DNA of 64,000 bases from JBGPTK01 sp963797765 (lineage in GTDB: Bacteria; Acidobacteriota; Terriglobia; Acidiferrales; UBA7541): the NCBI GenBank assembly GCA_963797765.1, contig CAWCQU010000003.1, positions 930,001 to 994,000 on the forward strand, written 5' to 3'. Each line of letters begins with the position of its first letter. Position 1 is the stretch's first letter. This document shows, in pieces, positions 7,521-16,559 of this stretch. The notes below the pieces were generated by a model. That model ran no database searches, was not told the origin of the DNA, and saw only the letters and a list, made by a program, of their open reading frames with translations. The position numbers and the translations under genes were made by a program.

Positions 7521-8911
7521 GACGCGAAGGTCCAGTTGTGCGTCAGGACGGTGGCAGCATGGCGTCCGGCATAAAATTCGTGGCATGGCTCGCAACCGAC
7601 GGAAACTTTTGAGCTGTCTTCGACGATCGTTTCGATTCTTCGCAGGGTTAATTTCGAAAACCGGCCTACCAACATGTCGGAAAGGCACAGGCGTTCGGCG
7701 CGCATCGGAGAACCGTCGGCCAGCGTGAAAATATGGTGAGGCGTGACGTCCAGAATTTCCTGGTTGGAAAAATACAAGCGAATAAACGTATCCGCTGGAA
7801 TCACTTCGTGGCGGATAATTCTCGTCCATCCGTCGCGGCCCAGAATTTTCTCGCCGATGCGGCAACTTTCGATCGGCACGGTTCCGCGTTCCCGGGAGAG
7901 CACGACGCTGCCGGCGCGCAGGCAACTTCCACTGCCGCCGCCAGAACCGCCGCCGACGCCCGCCGCCGTGGTGGCGGCAAGCATGGCGCCCTGGCTGAGC
8001 GGGATATTTCCTTGCAGGGATTGTTGCTGCGCGGCTGCATTTGTTTTTGCAATCAATGCATTCGCGGGAGATCCAGAGCCTCCGGCCACCCAGGCCAGGA
8101 CGTGCGCAACATCGTCCCAATAAGGATAGAAGAAATATGTAGTCGCGGATGCAAGGCCCGTGACTGCGAGCGAGCCATTGGGAACCGAGGTTGTGGTTCC
8201 GTCGGCACGGAAAATGGATAGGCTGCTCCAGGACCAGGTGATGCTCGACGTGGTGGACGCATAGGTGAACGAGCCATTCCAGGTGGGAGGGATGGAACCT
8301 TTTGCCAGGACACCGGATTTTGTGGGGTCGATGCTGCCGCTCGAAAGAGCCGATTGCACCACGCGGCCGAAGCTGGCGCCCTCCTGCACCTGGCTATCCA
8401 GGTTCACGGAACCGCTGGTATCGGCGCCGGGAGCGAGATTTACCTGGCCACCGCTGACCGCGGTGGGATTCGCTTGCGTGCCGAAATAGGTGTAGAGCGA
8501 GTAGACGGATTCGATAAATTTTGCGCGAACTCGCCAATAGCGAGTGGTATTGCCGAGAGCGAAATTCGCCGTGAGTGCGGGGCCGAGTGAATAAACAGTT
8601 GGTGAAGTGAACGCGGCGTTTGAATCGGCTTCTAGAGAGTAAGCGATCGGAGTGGAATCGCTGGTGGCCGGCGAAGTGGCGGGGCTGGCGCCGATCGTGA
8701 CGGAGAACGATCCTCGGGCTCCGGAGACCGCGAGCGAGGCGGGCGGAGCTGGGGCGGCGATGGTAGTTCCGGCTTGGGATTGCGCTGACGGTTGCGGATC
8801 GATCTTCAGCCGCTCGCCCATGGAATTTACCGCGGAGACAATTTGCCGCAGCGATTCGTAGAGATAGGGATTTTCGCGGCGGAGGGCTTCGATTTGGGGA
8901 ATGGTCAGCAT
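7517..8911 (-). CDS. Phage tail/structural protein with C-terminal Hint (intein-like) domain
   Basis: 464 residues. Residues 1-40 are helical, 55-325 are Ser/Thr/Gly-rich beta domains (fibronectin-III-like strings such as TTRYWRVRAKF and ATTYFFYPYW), and 321-329 a Gly/Ser linker. Residues 330-459 are a Hint module: Cys330 starts block A (CLRAGSVVLS), block B has Thr390 and His393 (DVTPHHIF), and block G ends VLTHN (His458-Asn459). Only WTFAS follows, so there is no Cys/Ser/Thr +1 residue and no C-extein of size. This fits a bacterial intein-like (BIL) autoprocessing domain rather than a splicing intein: expected activity is N-S acyl shift at Cys330 and release or linkage of the virion part. 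It shares ATGA with the next gene. Confidence 0.85.
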   Translation of the reverse strand: MLTIPQIEALRRENPYLYESLRQIVSAVNSMGERLKIDPQPSAQSQAGTTIAAPAPPASLAVSGARGSFSVTIGASPATSPATSDSTPIAYSLEADSNAAFTSPTVYSLGPALTANFALGNTTRYWRVRAKFIESVYSLYTYFGTQANPTAVSGGQVNLAPGADTSGSVNLDSQVQEGASFGRVVQSALSSGSIDPTKSGVLAKGSIPPTWNGSFTYASTTSSITWSWSSLSIFRADGTTTSVPNGSLAVTGLASATTYFFYPYWDDVAHVLAWVAGGSGSPANALIAKTNAAAQQQSLQGNIPLSQGAMLAATTAAGVGGGSGGGSGSCLRAGSVVLSRERGTVPIESCRIGEKILGRDGWTRIIRHEVIPADTFIRLYFSNQEILDVTPHHIFTLADGSPMRAERLCLSDMLVGRFSKLTLRRIETIVEDSSKVSVGCEPCHEFYAGRHAATVLTHNWTFAS

Positions 8912-8988
8912 TATCTTATTTGTTCAGATCTTTGAGGCAATAGGAGCCGCCAGCTCGAGAAGTTGGCAAGATACTCAAACCTAGAGAT

Positions 8989-9029
8989 GCCATCCTCCCA
9001 ACAGAATTCGTCGGGCGAGGAAGGGTGGC
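8989..9029. repeat. Hairpin repeat with EcoRI-like centre, copy 2
   Basis: Nearly identical to 5626-5666 (GCCATCCT at the left arm, AGGGTGGC at the right, AGAATTC at the loop). It sits in the gap between the stabilisation-protein gene and the Hint-domain gene. Confidence 0.75.
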
Positions 9030-9060
9030 ACTACACGACGAACCCTTCGGATAACAGATA

Positions 9061-9933
9061 TCAGTTGTGGCCGCGGACGAACGACCAGGGGTCGGGCTTC
9101 ACCCACGGGACAAATTTTGTGATTGAGAACCAGGAGCCGGGCGCGTTCGTGCCGAACTGGTAGCTGATTCGCTCTGCGAGCAAATTTGTGTAGAGTTCGA
9201 GATCTTGCGGAGCAGGATTCGCCAGTGTCCAGGAACCGATCAACGTTTCCGTGGCGCCGCCCGGAGAGAATGCATTCACGCTCAACGTGCCGGAGCCTTG
9301 GACATTGGCGGTTAGATAGCCGAAGAGATCGCGGCCCGCCGCGCCGGTGCCGCTTAGATATGCGGTGGTGTAATAACTGTTGATGGCCGCGCCATCGTCG
9401 GAAAATTGCCCCGGCGTAAGCGTATAAATCTTTCCATTCGCGGCGTTATTGCCGAAATAAATTTGCGCGACGCCGCTGGGCCGCTCGATGATGCCGCAGG
9501 AATTTGCGGAGATAAACCAGGGCGTCCACTTGCGTGAATTGCCCGGCGCGGATAGCATCGCGAGCGGATCGCCGAGGCCCTGAGTGTAATCGCACACCAG
9601 CACAACCGAAGGCTCGGTTGCTGTTCCCAGTGGAACGCCAACCAGGATGCGTTTTTTCTCGATATCCACCTGCACCCAGATGCGATGGCCGTATTGCCAG
9701 TTGATGGAATCCCAGGTGGGCTGAATTTCCTGGGAAATTTTCACCGGCTCGCCGCCTTCGAACATGTAAAGACCGGCGCGCCCCGCGATCACCACCCACT
9801 CTTCGCCAAAGCCCACGCCATGGGCCGAGGGCGTGCCGACTTTATTGGAAACTTCTTCGATGGACCACAAAGCAGGCTCGTTTACGCCGTCATCGGCGGT
9901 GACGTGCAGGCTGCGCTCCTTCACGAAATACAA
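9061..9933 (-). CDS. Phage stabilisation/tail protein, C-terminal fragment
   Basis: Continuation of the protein begun at 11443: the upstream frame reads FKLRNLL and this frame resumes YFVKERSLHVTADDGVNEPA, separated by one base near 9925. It contains propeller-like strings (EEWVVIAGRAGLYMFEGGEP, KRILVGVPLG, YFGNNAANGKIYTL) and ends with a beta-rich domain to WVKPDPWSF. The first codon of the open frame is a TTG and there is no ribosome-binding site, so it is not an independent gene. Confidence 0.75.
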   Translation of the reverse strand: MYFVKERSLHVTADDGVNEPALWSIEEVSNKVGTPSAHGVGFGEEWVVIAGRAGLYMFEGGEPVKISQEIQPTWDSINWQYGHRIWVQVDIEKKRILVGVPLGTATEPSVVLVCDYTQGLGDPLAMLSAPGNSRKWTPWFISANSCGIIERPSGVAQIYFGNNAANGKIYTLTPGQFSDDGAAINSYYTTAYLSGTGAAGRDLFGYLTANVQGSGTLSVNAFSPGGATETLIGSWTLANPAPQDLELYTNLLAERISYQFGTNAPGSWFSITKFVPWVKPDPWSFVRGHN

Positions 9934-11443
9934 GAAGATTGCGCAGCTTGAAAGCGGCGCGAATTCCCTGCCCGTTATTCACTGCTACATCCAGAATGCC
10001 GCTGACTCCGTCGTAACTTTCCGGTTGCTCGGTGTTGCTGGCGCGAACCAGCGAAGCATTCTGCGGAGCGGCCGTGGAAAAAATCTCGATATTGTCGACG
10101 AGAAACGATTCGCCGTTCGGCGCCGGAGTGCCGTCGGCATAGACGCACAGCAGCAAATCGTGCGGAATCGTGCTCTGCGGCGGGGCGAGATCGGCGGTAA
10201 ATTCCTGCCATTCGGTGGCGGCTTGCGCCGCGCTCACGGCAAGTCCGGTCCCAATCGCACCCGCTGAGGCGCTGAACAAATTGATTCGCAGCGTGCCTTG
10301 CGCCAGCGCGGCGCTGCGCTGCACGCGCGCCCGCACGGAATAATCCGTGTTGCGCACCAGAAGCGGATTGCCCGCCGCATCGGTCCAGGCATTCTGCGTG
10401 ATGAGTCCGCGCTCCACCGTCGAACCGTCGGACGTAATTCGATACGCGTCGCCCCACGCGACATCGGAAGACTCGCGGCTGCCGCCCGGACCAAATGTTG
10501 CGTCACGCTGCCAGCCGAGAGGGCGGCCGTTGCCACTCAGATCGAATCCACCATCAAAAGTCGGGTTGCGCCAGTTGGACATTTTGGCGCGCTCTCCCCA
10601 CCAGAAAAGCCGCTGAGCATAATCGATCACGCCCACTTGATTGGGCAGCTCGATCAAATCAAATAAATAATCCATGCTGGCGCCGGAAAGCAGAATGGTT
10701 TCGCTAAAATCCACTTCCAGGGAAGTTGTCGCGTTATCGTCGATCACCATGGTGGCTGGGACATGATAGAAATTGGCGCCGCCGGCGGCGGTGAACGTGA
10801 GCAATCGCTGCACCACGTTGGCCGGTCCGATGGGGATATTGGTCACGTTCACTTTCTTATTGCCTGCTGCTGTCCAGGTGACCGGCGGCGAAGGCGCGGT
10901 CCAGTATCCCTGCCGCGTGACGAACACCACCGAACATTGATGCGGACCAGCCGCAATCGATCCTGGATCGGTGGCGTCGGCTACACTCGGCCCCTCGCCA
11001 GGACCAACCTGGCTGACTCGATCCAAAAATGTGTCGTCAAATTGCCGCGGCAAATCCTGTCCCACCAGGCCATCGGAAAAGGCCATGTATTCCCGGCCGA
11101 ATAGCGTCGTCGATGCCAGGTACGAATCACTGGAAAGCCCTGCGCTAACCAAAGACAAAGTCCCCGGCGAAGTCTCCTTGTAGAAATTCCCCGCCGAATC
11201 GAAGACCAGCAAGCGTTGCACCAGATTCTGTGTGCTGAAGGTTTTCAGGCCATTAATTTTAGGCGCACCCGCCAGCGGCGCGTAGGAGGAAACGAGTCCT
11301 GGACGAATGCGCACCCCGCCGGGGAAAAATTCCACGTCGCGCACATCGGGCGACATTCCTGGCGGCACATCCGAGGGATCCAGCAGCGTGATCCAGGTGC
11401 CAAAGGTTGCCAGCGCTAAAGGTTCAAAGGTTTCGATGCTCAT
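9890..11443 (-). CDS. Large phage stabilisation/tail protein, N-terminal fragment
   Basis: Begins MSIETFEPLALATFGTWITL. Residues 40-300 carry repeated beta-propeller-type strands (QRLLVFDSAGNFYK, LFGREYMAFSDGLVGQ, HQCSVVFVTRQGYWTAPSPP). Residues 300-470 insert a jelly-roll-like carbohydrate-binding type domain (TLRINLFSASAG and LLLCVYADG). With 9061-9933 it makes a protein of about 790 residues, the size range of podovirus packaged-DNA stabilisation or tail-needle-associated proteins. The family is inferred from architecture and position after the adaptor/holin genes; exact function uncertain. Confidence 0.75.
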   Translation of the reverse strand: MSIETFEPLALATFGTWITLLDPSDVPPGMSPDVRDVEFFPGGVRIRPGLVSSYAPLAGAPKINGLKTFSTQNLVQRLLVFDSAGNFYKETSPGTLSLVSAGLSSDSYLASTTLFGREYMAFSDGLVGQDLPRQFDDTFLDRVSQVGPGEGPSVADATDPGSIAAGPHQCSVVFVTRQGYWTAPSPPVTWTAAGNKKVNVTNIPIGPANVVQRLLTFTAAGGANFYHVPATMVIDDNATTSLEVDFSETILLSGASMDYLFDLIELPNQVGVIDYAQRLFWWGERAKMSNWRNPTFDGGFDLSGNGRPLGWQRDATFGPGGSRESSDVAWGDAYRITSDGSTVERGLITQNAWTDAAGNPLLVRNTDYSVRARVQRSAALAQGTLRINLFSASAGAIGTGLAVSAAQAATEWQEFTADLAPPQSTIPHDLLLCVYADGTPAPNGESFLVDNIEIFSTAAPQNASLVRASNTEQPESYDGVSGILDVAVNNGQGIRAAFKLRNLLVFREGAQPARHRR

Positions 11444-11520
11444 AGGTATTCCGTTTGTGAACCTCGACGGGTCTTGATCAACGAACTGTGAAACTGCCGC
11501 GGCGAATTGGTACGGGCAAT

Positions 11521-11547
11521 AAAAAAGGGCGGATCTGAGATCCGCCC
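11521..11547 (-). terminator. Rho-independent terminator of the SBBP gene
   Basis: Arms GGGCGGATC (11527-11535) and GATCCGCCC (11539-11547) with a 3-nt loop, followed on the minus strand by six T. It lies 50 bp after the stop of the SBBP protein gene and before the next phage gene, so it would insulate that gene from the phage operon. Confidence 0.85.
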
Positions 11548-11595
11548 TGGTTGAATTGAAGTCGAATCGCGTGAACTTACGCGAAATTAACCAAG

Positions 11596-12408
11596 CTAAT
11601 TGACCAGCAGTTGAATCGTGGCTGTTTCCACCAATTTTCCCGCAGTTCCGTTGATGGTAACGTTAAAAGTGCCCGCCGGCGTGGGTCCGGGCTTGAACGA
11701 AGTGCTGCTTCCGCCGCCGCAGCCGGCCAGGATGAGAAATATCAGTCCCACTCCCGCGAAGCCCAACCGCACCCGCGGTCTTCCACTCTTCCGCCCCGGC
11801 CACAGCAGTCCCAGGGTAGCCAGCAGGCCCAGCCACGGCGCGATTTGCAACGGGCTGCGCGGCTTAAACCATTTTCCCATCGGCCCCGGTAATCCGGATC
11901 GCACCGTCGTGGTGATCGTCAGCGCGGACGAAATGGGGTTGGTACCGTCCGGAGTCACGCTCGCGGGCAAGAAGGTGCACTGGGCACCCTGCGGCAGGGT
12001 GGTGCAGGTAAAAGTGACGGCCTGATTGAAGCCATTCCCCGGCGTAATGGTCACGGTGGTGGAGATTGCTTCTCCCGCCGTCAAGGAGGCTGCCGGAGGG
12101 CTGACAGCTACAGCGAAGCTTTCTCCTCCCACCATCTGGGCAACCTGGGGAGTGTCTACCGCATTGTCATTGACCAGCAGATTGGCCGAACGGTTTCCCG
12201 CATCGGCAGGCTTAAACGTCACGTTGATGGTGCATGAGGCCGCTGCCGCTACAGTGGAGCCGCAATTGTTCGTTTGCGTAAAATCATCTTTGTTCGTACC
12301 GTTGATCTGCACGCTGGAAATCGTTAGCGGCCCTGTTCCGTTGTTGGTCAGCGTGACGGGCTGCGGCGACGAAGCCTGTCCCACCGAGACGCCCGTAAAC
12401 GTTACCAC
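11596..12408 (-). CDS. SBBP/choice-of-anchor-D protein, C-terminal fragment
   Basis: Third piece of one secreted protein. It enters after a frame change near 12405 in a CCCACCC run (upstream VALFPT, here VVTFTGVSVGQASSPQPVTL). It holds one ASPM/SPD-2-Hydin-type choice-of-anchor-D repeat (GTGPLTISSVQINGTNKDDF), an Ig-like domain, a Pro/Arg segment, one hydrophobic helix and a final CGGGSSTSF string. The frame's own first Met is internal and has no ribosome-binding site. Terminator directly downstream. Confidence 0.8.
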   Translation of the reverse strand: MVTFTGVSVGQASSPQPVTLTNNGTGPLTISSVQINGTNKDDFTQTNNCGSTVAAAASCTINVTFKPADAGNRSANLLVNDNAVDTPQVAQMVGGESFAVAVSPPAASLTAGEAISTTVTITPGNGFNQAVTFTCTTLPQGAQCTFLPASVTPDGTNPISSALTITTTVRSGLPGPMGKWFKPRSPLQIAPWLGLLATLGLLWPGRKSGRPRVRLGFAGVGLIFLILAGCGGGSSTSFKPGPTPAGTFNVTINGTAGKLVETATIQLLVN

Positions 12409-14362
12409 GGGTGGGAAACAGTGCCACGGTCGGTGTCGGCGCGTTTCCCGTACCCGAAATCGTGATCTGTTGCGGGCTGCCCACGGCGTTGTCGAAGATT
12501 TGAATCGTAGCCGAAAGAGTGCCTCCCACGATGGGCATGAAATTCAGAGTAAAGGTGCAATTGGCGCCGGCAGCGACGCTATTCGCGCAAGTGTTTGCCT
12601 GGGTAAAGGTACCCGGATTGGCGCTCAGAATCTTCAAGCTGGTAATTGTCAGCGTGGCGTCGCCGGTATTGGTCACCAACACCGTCATCGGCGCCGCTGA
12701 TGTATTGATATTCGTGCTAGGGAACACCACCGCGGAAGGCGTGAGCAGGACCCCCGGCCCGGCTGCGGGAGTCACGCGCGACACAAAAACATCCGACCCA
12801 CCGGCAAAGAAATTCTGCGCGGGACCGGCCAGCGGGAAATTGGTGGATTGCGTCGTTCCCGCCAGCACCGCATCGCCGGCCGAATTCGTCGTAATCGAAT
12901 TTCCGGAGTCATTTCCATTGCCACCGAAAAAAGTGGAATAGACAAAAGCGGATCCATCATTTTTCAACGCGCTGATAAACGCATTCGCCGGACCATCGAG
13001 CGAAGCCTCAAACGGATGAAAGGTGGGAAAATCGTTGGAGCGCGTCTGGCCGGTCACATAAACCGTTCCGGTGGAATTCACAGCAACAGCCAGGGCGCGA
13101 TCGCCATTCGAACCGCCCAGATAAGTGGAAAACGCCAGCGCTGCGCCACTGGCCGATAATTTGGAAACGAAGCCGTTCTGATCGCCTTTCAGCGCGGCCT
13201 GCAACGGCCCCACCGTGGGAAAATTCGTGGAGGTGGTGGCGCCGGCCACATACACCGCACCATTCGAATCCACCGCGATTCCGCTTCCCTGATCGTTTCC
13301 CGAGCCGCCTAGAAACGTGGAGAAAACCAGCGCCGATCCGTCCGGCTTGATTTCCGATACAAAAGCATTCGCGGGGCCTGCCAGCGCGGCCTGAATCGGA
13401 CTCACGGTTGGAAAATTCGGAGATGTCGCTTGCCCGGTGACGTAAGCATTGCGATTTGAATCGAGCGCGATTCCGCTGATCAGGTCCGAAGCGTTTCCGC
13501 CCAAATAAGTCGAGTAGAGCAGTCCAGAGCCATCCGGCTTAATCTTGGAAATAAATCCGTTGTTGAATCCTCCCAGAGTCCCCTGGATCGCTCCGGCCAC
13601 CGGGAAATTGGTGGAACTGGTCTGCCCGGCCACATAGGCGTTGCCATCGGGGTCAATCACGATGCCGTTCGCCGAATCGGTTCCATTGCCGCCAAGATAG
13701 GTGGAATACGTCAACGCGGAGCCCGATGGATTCAGCTTCATCACGAAAGCGTTTTGCACGCCGTTCAATTGCGATTGAAGCGGCGTACCGGCCAGGGGAA
13801 TATTCTTCGAGTTCGTCATTCCCGCCAGGTAGGCGTTGCCGGTGGAATCGGCGACGATTGCATTTCCCTGGTCGGTGCCCGTTCCGCCGATATACGTGGA
13901 ATAAATCAGCGTATTGCCGTTGGCGTTGAGCTTGGTGACGAAAATATTTTGAATGCCACGAAGCGCCACGTTCAGCGCGTTCAAGTTCGGAAAGTTGCTG
14001 GATTGCGTGCTGCCGGTGACGTATAAATTGTTCGATTTATCCACGGCGACGCTCATCCCCAGGTCGGTGCTGCTTCCGCCCAGATAGGTCGAGTACGCCA
14101 GAACCGGGTCGATGATCAGCGGCAGGGAGCGATCGTAAGGCGCCAAGCTCGAACCCGGCTCGATTCCCGGAACGCAAAACGTAGTGGCTCGCGATTTCCC
14201 GACGTTCGCCGCCGCGCACCTGATACACCACCGGGCGGCGCAGCAAAACTTCTCCCCCATCATCCTGGATCGAAAGATTTCCCTGTGAATCCGGGCGTGC
14301 GCCGCGCATTCCCTTGAGCTCAAATCCGATTCTTCGCGGATCGGCTCCCGGCGCCACCACAA
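12284..14362 (-). CDS. SBBP beta-propeller protein, central fragment
   Basis: The true coding part runs from about 14145 (APYDRSLPLIIDPVLAYSTY) to about 12405; the first 70 codons of the open frame are out of frame. It contains about nine SBBP propeller repeats with the recurring pattern YSTYLGG, then VDSNGNAYVAG and TNFPT, followed by two choice-of-anchor-D domains (TSAAPMTVLVTNTGDATL). SBBP proteins are secreted or surface propellers of unknown binding specificity, common in Acidobacteriota. This is host-type content in the middle of the phage module. Confidence 0.85.
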   Translation of the reverse strand: MWWRREPIREESDLSSRECAAHARIHREIFRSRMMGEKFCCAARWCIRCAAANVGKSRATTFCVPGIEPGSSLAPYDRSLPLIIDPVLAYSTYLGGSSTDLGMSVAVDKSNNLYVTGSTQSSNFPNLNALNVALRGIQNIFVTKLNANGNTLIYSTYIGGTGTDQGNAIVADSTGNAYLAGMTNSKNIPLAGTPLQSQLNGVQNAFVMKLNPSGSALTYSTYLGGNGTDSANGIVIDPDGNAYVAGQTSSTNFPVAGAIQGTLGGFNNGFISKIKPDGSGLLYSTYLGGNASDLISGIALDSNRNAYVTGQATSPNFPTVSPIQAALAGPANAFVSEIKPDGSALVFSTFLGGSGNDQGSGIAVDSNGAVYVAGATTSTNFPTVGPLQAALKGDQNGFVSKLSASGAALAFSTYLGGSNGDRALAVAVNSTGTVYVTGQTRSNDFPTFHPFEASLDGPANAFISALKNDGSAFVYSTFFGGNGNDSGNSITTNSAGDAVLAGTTQSTNFPLAGPAQNFFAGGSDVFVSRVTPAAGPGVLLTPSAVVFPSTNINTSAAPMTVLVTNTGDATLTITSLKILSANPGTFTQANTCANSVAAGANCTFTLNFMPIVGGTLSATIQIFDNAVGSPQQITISGTGNAPTPTVALFPTRGNVYGRLGGTGFVAAARHADQQRNRAANDFQRADQRYEQR

Positions 14363-15023
14363 AATCGTATTCCAGCTCCCCGCCCCGTCCGTAATAGACC
14401 AAATCGATTCCGGGATAAACGCCGCGATAGCGCACCTGGGCGTAGTTCGCCACGTTGGAATGCCACTGGCGCGGATCGTTTCCGAAAAAATAATTGCTGA
14501 TGCCGCTCAGGCGCTCCCGGCCCTCTACCTGCGTATTTCGATCGGCGCCGGCCAGGCGCATGCGCAACACGCCGATTTTATTTCCGCCATCTTGTGGATC
14601 GGATCCGATCGAAGCGCGTTTTGGACCGGCGGACGCCGGCTTTTGCAAAGCTAATACTGCCGCATCCGCGGTCAGAAACAGCGTATAACCGCGTCCGCGC
14701 GCCAGGTACTTTACCTGAGAATCGGTCTGCCCTTCATTTGCTTCGAACCGCAGCGGCAATTGCGCGAATTGCGCGGCCACTTGCGATGGTGCAGGCTGCT
14801 TCCGCTCGTCCGCGGATGGCTGAGCAACGGGTAGCGCTTGACGGTACGGCGAATGGCCCAAACTGACGAGGAAACTGGCAACCACTGCGAGCAGTAAAGG
14901 AAATGCCAGGACGCTACGATCCTTCAATAGTTCCTCCGAAAAACATGGTTCACCCTCTGTGTTTTTCAATCGTGGGGACAAGACCGGGAATACCGCCCCC
15001 TTCTCGGTCTGCCCGCGGCGCAA
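14037..15023 (-). CDS. SBBP protein, N-terminal fragment with export signal and DUF7948-type domain
   Basis: Contains a hydrophobic export segment (RSVLAFPLLLAVVASFLVSL), then the domain that normally precedes SBBP propellers: FEANEGQTDSQVKYLARGRG, ISNYFFGNDPRQWHSNVANY, VYPGIDLVYYGRGGELEYDF and IGFELKGMRGARPDSQGNL. The true frame leaves this reading near 14145 (one extra T) and continues in 12284-14362. Corrected total length about 1,130 residues. The ATG at 15023 may be upstream of the real start. Transcribed in the same direction as the phage genes but ends in its own terminator. Confidence 0.8.
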   Translation of the reverse strand: MRRGQTEKGAVFPVLSPRLKNTEGEPCFSEELLKDRSVLAFPLLLAVVASFLVSLGHSPYRQALPVAQPSADERKQPAPSQVAAQFAQLPLRFEANEGQTDSQVKYLARGRGYTLFLTADAAVLALQKPASAGPKRASIGSDPQDGGNKIGVLRMRLAGADRNTQVEGRERLSGISNYFFGNDPRQWHSNVANYAQVRYRGVYPGIDLVYYGRGGELEYDFVVAPGADPRRIGFELKGMRGARPDSQGNLSIQDDGGEVLLRRPVVYQVRGGERREIASHYVLRSGNRAGFELGALRSLPAADHRPGSGVLDLSGRKQHRPGDERRRG

Positions 15024-15210
15024 TCACAGGACAACCCTTTAACCCCATGCCACCTGCGGAAAAAGAGCTTACAACAGGGCCGTGGCTGCGGCAATCAGTT
15101 GCTCGCGCTGATTTAAACGTTCCCGCGAACCACTTGTCCGGGCAAACGTCTCCCCGAATTCCCCGGCTTAGATGCCGCTAGCTGCTTGCCGGTTTGCTCC
15201 TGCCATAGCG

Positions 15211-15564
15211 CTATTGAAGCTTTTTGAAGATCCCGTAAAACGTGATGGTGTCACCGGTGATGGCGCCGGGATAGGCACCCGCGGCGAGTTCCGGGAACGC
15301 GCCGGCGCTTGCGCCTTGTTGAAAGATTTTCACTTTCCCGTTATTGAGTGCGCTGCCGGCAGTGAAGACGTAGTCGTATCCTGCAAGTCCATCGATCCAG
15401 GATGTGCCTTGTATCGGTGGTTGTGTTGATCCGATCACCGGAAACTGAGAAAGGTCGACCGTGTCGCCGCCGGTGGAATAACTTCCCGATGCGGCAATTG
15501 TGCCGGCCACATGAATTCGTCTTTCGTCCGCCCAAGAATCAACTAAATTGAACGTCAGTGCCAT
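15211..15564 (-). CDS. Small phage structural protein
   Basis: 117 residues; start supported by GAGGTGA upstream. All-beta composition (HVAGTIAASGSYSTGGDTVD, YDYVFTAGSALNNGKVKIF, GDTITFYGIFKKL) typical of small virion decoration or tail proteins. It lies between the adaptor gene and the SBBP gene. The protein at 32550-32921 has a similar size and place logic but no clear sequence match. Family not recognised. Confidence 0.65.
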   Translation of the reverse strand: MALTFNLVDSWADERRIHVAGTIAASGSYSTGGDTVDLSQFPVIGSTQPPIQGTSWIDGLAGYDYVFTAGSALNNGKVKIFQQGASAGAFPELAAGAYPGAITGDTITFYGIFKKLQ

Positions 15565-15644
15565 CGCGTCACCTCGGTTAAATTGAAAGTTCCTACGTTA
15601 AGCAAGACCCGAATCACCGCTCTCGCGTACGCTCCGGGCGCTTG

Positions 15645-15672
15645 GTCATCCCGAGCAAAGCGAGGGATCAAG
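15645..15672. repeat. Family D repeat (GTCATCCCGA...GAGGGATC)
   Basis: Partially palindromic element: GTCATCCCGAGC, AAAGC and GAGGGATC. Other copies or variants lie at about 21005-21036, 23452-23472, 26081-26106, 26189-26214, 33519-33572, 35569-35630, 36640-36668, 51645-51680 (reverse), 51703-51738 and 52428-52458 (reverse). Two are tandem inside the portal gene. Confidence 0.7.
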
Positions 15673-15797
15673 AGTTTGAGAAAGCACCTGGGAAAAAGTG
15701 ATTCGAGTTGTGAAATGAATTTGGAAGGAAGAAACATGGAAAGCGCCGCCCGGAATGGCCTTGCTTCCCTGAAATGTCGGCCCAGCCTGCAATCGTC

Positions 15798-16520
15798 CTA
15801 CAGATACACAACCTGGCGGCGATATCCGAACGGCTTGCGCCGTCGCGCTTTCTGCTGTTCCGGCCGCACATAGCGTTCGATTAGATTTTCATTGGCCACC
15901 TGCGCAGCCGCGGACATATCGGCCGCCAGGGCCCGTGCGCCGCGCGATCGAGCTGCCAGAGCAGCAGTGGCGTACGCCAACGCATCGGTTGCGGAGCGAA
16001 TTTGAATTGGATCGCTGCCCAGCACCAGCGCTGGCAGCGCCTTTTCGTAGCGCAGCCGCACCGTCACCGGCTGCGTCGCACCGATGAAATTAATCTTGTC
16101 CTCGCGCCATTCCCACAGCCGTAGATATTGGCTGGGCTGCAGATTCAGCATTCCGCCGCCGGAAGTAAATTTCTCCATCGGCATGAATATGTCGGCAGTA
16201 TTAGCCGTCGCGCGTTCCCACAGCATGTGCGGGACCAGGCAATCGGCCGGCAGTTGCGGCGTGGAAGCATCGCTCAACTCCGCGGGGTTCGGCGCGATTC
16301 CGCTCACCGGATCAAGCGGCAGGTCGATATCCGCCTGCGCCACCAGCACGGAAACGCCGCATTCCGCCAGCGCCCGCTGCACTCCGCGATAGGCGGAATT
16401 CAGCAGAGGCATCAGCACCGCATCCGTGAACACGGCGCCCGCTGCGTCATTGGCCAGCGAACGGGTCAAGATCAATGCGTCTTCCGCCTGCGCGTAGGCC
16501 GACGTGGGAATCACCGGCAT
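15798..16520 (-). CDS. Phage head-tail adaptor-like protein
   Basis: 240 residues, mostly helical with a beta insertion. Starts MPVIPTSAYAQAEDALILTR and contains VFTDAVLMPLLNSAYRGVQRALAECG, a core common to short-tailed phage adaptor (gp4-like/DUF6682-type) proteins that dock under the portal. The conserved middle has DCLVPHMLWERA and LRLWEWREDKINFIGAT. The C-terminus is basic (RPEQQKARRRKPFGYRRQ). Position between holin-like and small structural genes agrees. Family assignment is from pattern memory, moderately sure. Confidence 0.7.
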   Translation of the reverse strand: MPVIPTSAYAQAEDALILTRSLANDAAGAVFTDAVLMPLLNSAYRGVQRALAECGVSVLVAQADIDLPLDPVSGIAPNPAELSDASTPQLPADCLVPHMLWERATANTADIFMPMEKFTSGGGMLNLQPSQYLRLWEWREDKINFIGATQPVTVRLRYEKALPALVLGSDPIQIRSATDALAYATAALAARSRGARALAADMSAAAQVANENLIERYVRPEQQKARRRKPFGYRRQVVYL

Positions 16521-16559
16521 GGGTGTTTCCTCCTAAATTTTGTTTGCAGGTTCAATTCG

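Noticed and set aside
7233..8120. 295-codon open frame on the minus strand
   Set aside because: Its first 200 codons are a shadow of the Hint-domain gene; only the part from 7520 is real and is listed as the damaged gene 7183-7520.
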